Shown: positions 15,822 to 17,644 of the stretch, one piece after another
Position numbering within the stretch: the stretch's first letter is position 1
Layout: every line of letters starts with the position of its first letter
Origin: an uncultured Planctomycetaceae bacterium
GTDB taxonomy: Bacteria; Planctomycetota; Phycisphaerae; UBA1845; UTPLA1
Direction: 5' to 3'
Assembly (NCBI GenBank): GCA_938008425.1
Contig: CALLKH010000075.1
Location: forward strand, 1 to 17,644
DNA length: 17,644 nucleotides
Notes under the pieces: model-generated
Told to the model about the DNA's origin: nothing
The model's input: the letters and a program-made list of their open reading frames with translations, nothing else
Databases searched by the model: none
Position numbers and translations under genes: made by a program

Positions 15822-15851
15822 GTGCCCCACCTCTTGCGAAGCAGAGGTGGG
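15822..15851. repeat. 30-bp palindromic repeat, copy 1
   Basis: It is identical to the copy at 15861-15890. Within it CCCACCTCT pairs with AGAGGTGGG over 9 bp, and the apex is GCGAAGC, a heptamer known to form an exceptionally stable mini-hairpin; one T is bulged. It lies between dgt and uvrC and is REP-like in size and placement. It may end or stabilise the dgt transcript. Confidence 0.8.
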
Positions 15852-15860
15852 CCGGATCGG

Positions 15861-15890
15861 GTGCCCCACCTCTTGCGAAGCAGAGGTGGG
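15861..15890. repeat. 30-bp palindromic repeat, copy 2
   Basis: Exact second copy, separated from the first by 9 bp (period 39 bp). It is followed by a small GACGC/GCGTC stem-loop (15896-15909, loop GTTG) just before the dgt stop codon at 15918-15920. Only two copies are visible in the window; whether the family is dispersed in the genome cannot be seen here. Confidence 0.8.
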
Positions 15891-15917
15891 GGACTGACGC
15901 GTTGGCGTCTGTGAGGC

Positions 15918-17081
15918 TCAGTCGAAATGAAATGGCGCAAATAGCCTTTGGTGTTCCTTCTGGCAGAATCGATCCGTCATGCCCGCCACGTAGTCGCAGA
16001 CGACGCGATGCGGCCCCAGCTCCTTGATTCGCTCGCGGAAACGGGCGGGGAGCAGCGCCGGGTCGGCCAGGTACTCGCCGAAAATCTCGCGAATCAGCCG
16101 CTTGGCCTTGGAGTCCATCCGCACGACGCGATAGTGGCGATAGACCTCTTCGAGCAGCACGCGAAGCAGTTCGTCGATGCCCCGTTGCATCGGTGCCGAG
16201 AACGAGACGAGGTCGGCCGTGCAGCGGCGAACATCGTCCACCGATTTGACATTCGCCTCCTCGATTCGCCGGGCGCTCTCGTGGGCCGCGTCGTCCGACA
16301 GGCGCGCCGCCAGCCGGTCGATGATCGGTCGGCGCAGGGCGTGAATGTTCTTGTCCGCGTACATTTTTCGAATCGGCTCGGCCGCCTCGCGCCAGAGGGC
16401 GCTTTCGTTCAGCGCCTCCTCGGACAGCACGCGCTGGCCGAGGCCGTCCTCGATGTCGTGAAGCGTGTAGGCGATGGTGTCGGCCAGGTTGGCGATCTGG
16501 CCCTCGATGGGGCATCGCGGGCCAACCTCAAAGAGCGCCGCCACGGTTTCATCCTTGTTCGCGATGGTGCCGGGATGATCGAACTGCGTCTGATGCTTGA
16601 TGAGCGACTCGCGGACTTCGAACGAAAGATTCAGTCCGCGAAACGCGGGGTAGGGGTGCTCGAGATAGTCCACGACGCGAAGCGACTGCACGTTGTGTTC
16701 GAAGCCGCCGTGCTCCTTCATCAGTTTCGCAAGCGCCTTTTCGCCCGCGTGGCCGAAGGGGGAGTGGCCAAGATCGTGGGCGAGCGCGACGGCGCCGGCC
16801 AGTCGATCGTTCACGCCGAGGAGCCGGGCGAGTCGTTCGGCCTGTGCGGTGACTTCCAGCGTGTGCGTCAGGCGGGTGCGGAAATGGTCCGTCTCACCGG
16901 TGATGAAGACCTGTGTCTTGTGCATGAGGCGGCGGAACGCCATGCAACTGACGATGCGGTGCCGATCGAGATCAAATGGGGACTCGTCGCCGACCTCGGA
17001 GCGTGAATGGACCCGGCCGCGCGACGCATGGTCATGCACGGCGTAGGGGGCGAGCGGTCGTTTCGAACTGGAAGCGGACAT
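15918..17081 (-). CDS. dgt: Deoxyguanosinetriphosphate triphosphohydrolase (dGTPase-like)
   Basis: 387 residues from the ATG at 17081, chosen because AGGA lies 7 nt upstream. The alternative TTG at 17123 overlaps the stop of the previous gene by 2 bp (17121-17122) but has no Shine-Dalgarno and adds only a basic tail. This HD-domain enzyme splits dNTPs, classically dGTP, to the nucleoside and triphosphate, trimming the nucleotide pool. Metal and catalytic residues are visible: FRTRLTHTLEV (His73), LAHDLGHSPFGHAGE (His102, Asp103), and the later Asp201 in ANLADTIAYTLHD. The N-terminal DRHRIVSCMAFRRL and TQVF stretch is also typical. Length fits the shorter tetra- or hexameric dNTPase class rather than the 505-residue E. 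coli Dgt, so the nucleotide specificity is open. It lies 38 bp after the HIT gene on the same strand and likely shares its transcript. Confidence 0.9.
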   Translation of the reverse strand: MSASSSKRPLAPYAVHDHASRGRVHSRSEVGDESPFDLDRHRIVSCMAFRRLMHKTQVFITGETDHFRTRLTHTLEVTAQAERLARLLGVNDRLAGAVALAHDLGHSPFGHAGEKALAKLMKEHGGFEHNVQSLRVVDYLEHPYPAFRGLNLSFEVRESLIKHQTQFDHPGTIANKDETVAALFEVGPRCPIEGQIANLADTIAYTLHDIEDGLGQRVLSEEALNESALWREAAEPIRKMYADKNIHALRRPIIDRLAARLSDDAAHESARRIEEANVKSVDDVRRCTADLVSFSAPMQRGIDELLRVLLEEVYRHYRVVRMDSKAKRLIREIFGEYLADPALLPARFRERIKELGPHRVVCDYVAGMTDRFCQKEHQRLFAPFHFD

Positions 17082-17119
17082 CACACGATCCTGAATTCCA
17101 ACCGGCCGCCGGCGAGGTG

Positions 17120-17644
17120 TCAACCGGTCGGCAACCCGCAGGACGGCGCGATCGATCTGAGCATTTCATAAGTCTTGTTCAGCGCCTCTGGTACGACGCG
17201 CACGTCACCGAGCACCGCCATGAAATTCGTGTCCCCGTTCCATCGCGGGACGATGTGAATGTGCAGGTGCCCGGGCAGGCCGGCGCCGGCGCATCGGCCG
17301 AAGTTGATGCCGATGTTGAATCCGTCGGTCTTCATCGCCGCGGCGAGCATTCGTTTTGCATCGCGGGTGGTCCACCAGATGGCCTGCATTTCGTCGTCGC
17401 TGAGGTCTTCCAGCTCGGCCTTGTGAGCCGCGGGGGCGATGAGCAGGTGGCCGTTGGTGTAGGGAAAGCGATTCATGACGACCATCGCGCCGTCGCGCCG
17501 GCTGATGACGAGATTCTCGGCGTCACTCGCCGGGGCGGCGAGATAGTCGCAGAGAAAGCAGCCGGACTGCTGCTGGGTGCCGCTGAGCTGATGGATGTAT
17601 TCCATCCGCCACGGGGCCCAGAGATTCTCGTGAAATTCGTTCAT
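17120..17644 (-). CDS. HIT-family protein (Ap4A phosphorylase/hydrolase-like)
   Basis: 174 residues. The first codon (ATG) coincides with the right edge of the window, so it seems complete, although an earlier start outside cannot be ruled out. The start NLWAPWRMEYI with CFLC (Cys29, Cys32) is typical of the bacterial/archaeal HIT branch near Ap4A phosphorylases and hydrolases, in which the cysteines help bind zinc. The active-site histidine triad is GHLHIHIVPRW (His126, 128 and 130), with the conserved NRFPYTNGHLLIAP upstream. Such enzymes cleave dinucleoside polyphosphates or nucleoside phosphoramidates in the cytoplasm; the actual substrate is unknown. It is the first visible gene of the minus-strand HIT-dgt-uvrC group. 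Confidence 0.88.
   Translation of the reverse strand: MNEFHENLWAPWRMEYIHQLSGTQQQSGCFLCDYLAAPASDAENLVISRRDGAMVVMNRFPYTNGHLLIAPAAHKAELEDLSDDEMQAIWWTTRDAKRMLAAAMKTDGFNIGINFGRCAGAGLPGHLHIHIVPRWNGDTNFMAVLGDVRVVPEALNKTYEMLRSIAPSCGLPTG

Noticed and set aside
15822..15890. CRISPR-like repeat pair
   Set aside because: There are only two copies, the spacer is 9 bp and the repeats are full palindromes; no cas genes are nearby.
14436..15914. Long open frame on the + strand opposite uvrC (492 codons)
   Set aside because: It mirrors the codon structure of uvrC, has low-complexity Arg/Leu/Asp composition and no recognisable domain.
15948..17006. 352-codon open frame on the + strand opposite dgt
   Set aside because: The dgt frame carries intact HD motifs; this one has none and is a high-GC artefact.

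Overview
The window looks like part of a Planctomycetota chromosome, GC-rich by eye. The pointers are a DUF1559-type pseudopilin with a YICPSD motif and a C-terminal H-x-DG-like signature, large secreted proteins ending in dockerin-like calcium loops, a Cys-rich GACC..GTC module, and DUF11 repeats. The class (Phycisphaerae-like or other) cannot be fixed from this sequence. I saw no phage, transposase, CRISPR array, rRNA or tRNA.

Left part (1-8361): an exported or surface-protein region. It holds the 3' end of a pseudopilin-like gene (+) and a convergent gene for a secreted beta-propeller/dockerin/IPT-like protein (-). A 672-bp divergent intergenic region follows, with candidate promoters and several strong stem-loops. 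Then comes a 1715-residue secreted multidomain protein (+) that carries two related blocks of about 430 residues separated by DUF11 repeats. It ends at a textbook intrinsic terminator (8317-8361).

Middle part (8440-14209): a YbaK/ProX-like editing deacylase (-) is divergent from a + strand run. That run holds a secreted, probably duplicated helical protein of unknown function, SDR-type L-threonine 3-dehydrogenase (tdh), 2-amino-3-ketobutyrate CoA ligase (kbl), an atypical ribose-phosphate pyrophosphokinase (prs-like), and a DUF6584-like reading frame cut by an in-frame amber codon. tdh and kbl together convert threonine via 2-amino-3-ketobutyrate to glycine plus acetyl-CoA. The prs-like gene has an inverted repeat that could hide its ribosome binding site.

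Right part (14244-17644): a minus-strand group of housekeeping genes, read from the right as HIT-family hydrolase, dGTP triphosphohydrolase (dgt) and excinuclease subunit C (uvrC). Together they suggest nucleotide-pool clean-up and DNA repair. The uvrC product lacks the usual C-terminal helix-hairpin-helix region and has a charged low-complexity tail instead. Between dgt and uvrC lie two identical 30-bp palindromic repeats containing the GCGAAGC mini-hairpin sequence.

No clear new defence or biosynthetic system is visible. The best candidates for follow-up are the block-duplicated surface protein with its structured leader, the atypical PRPP synthetase with its RBS hairpin, the HhH-less UvrC, and the amber-split gene.
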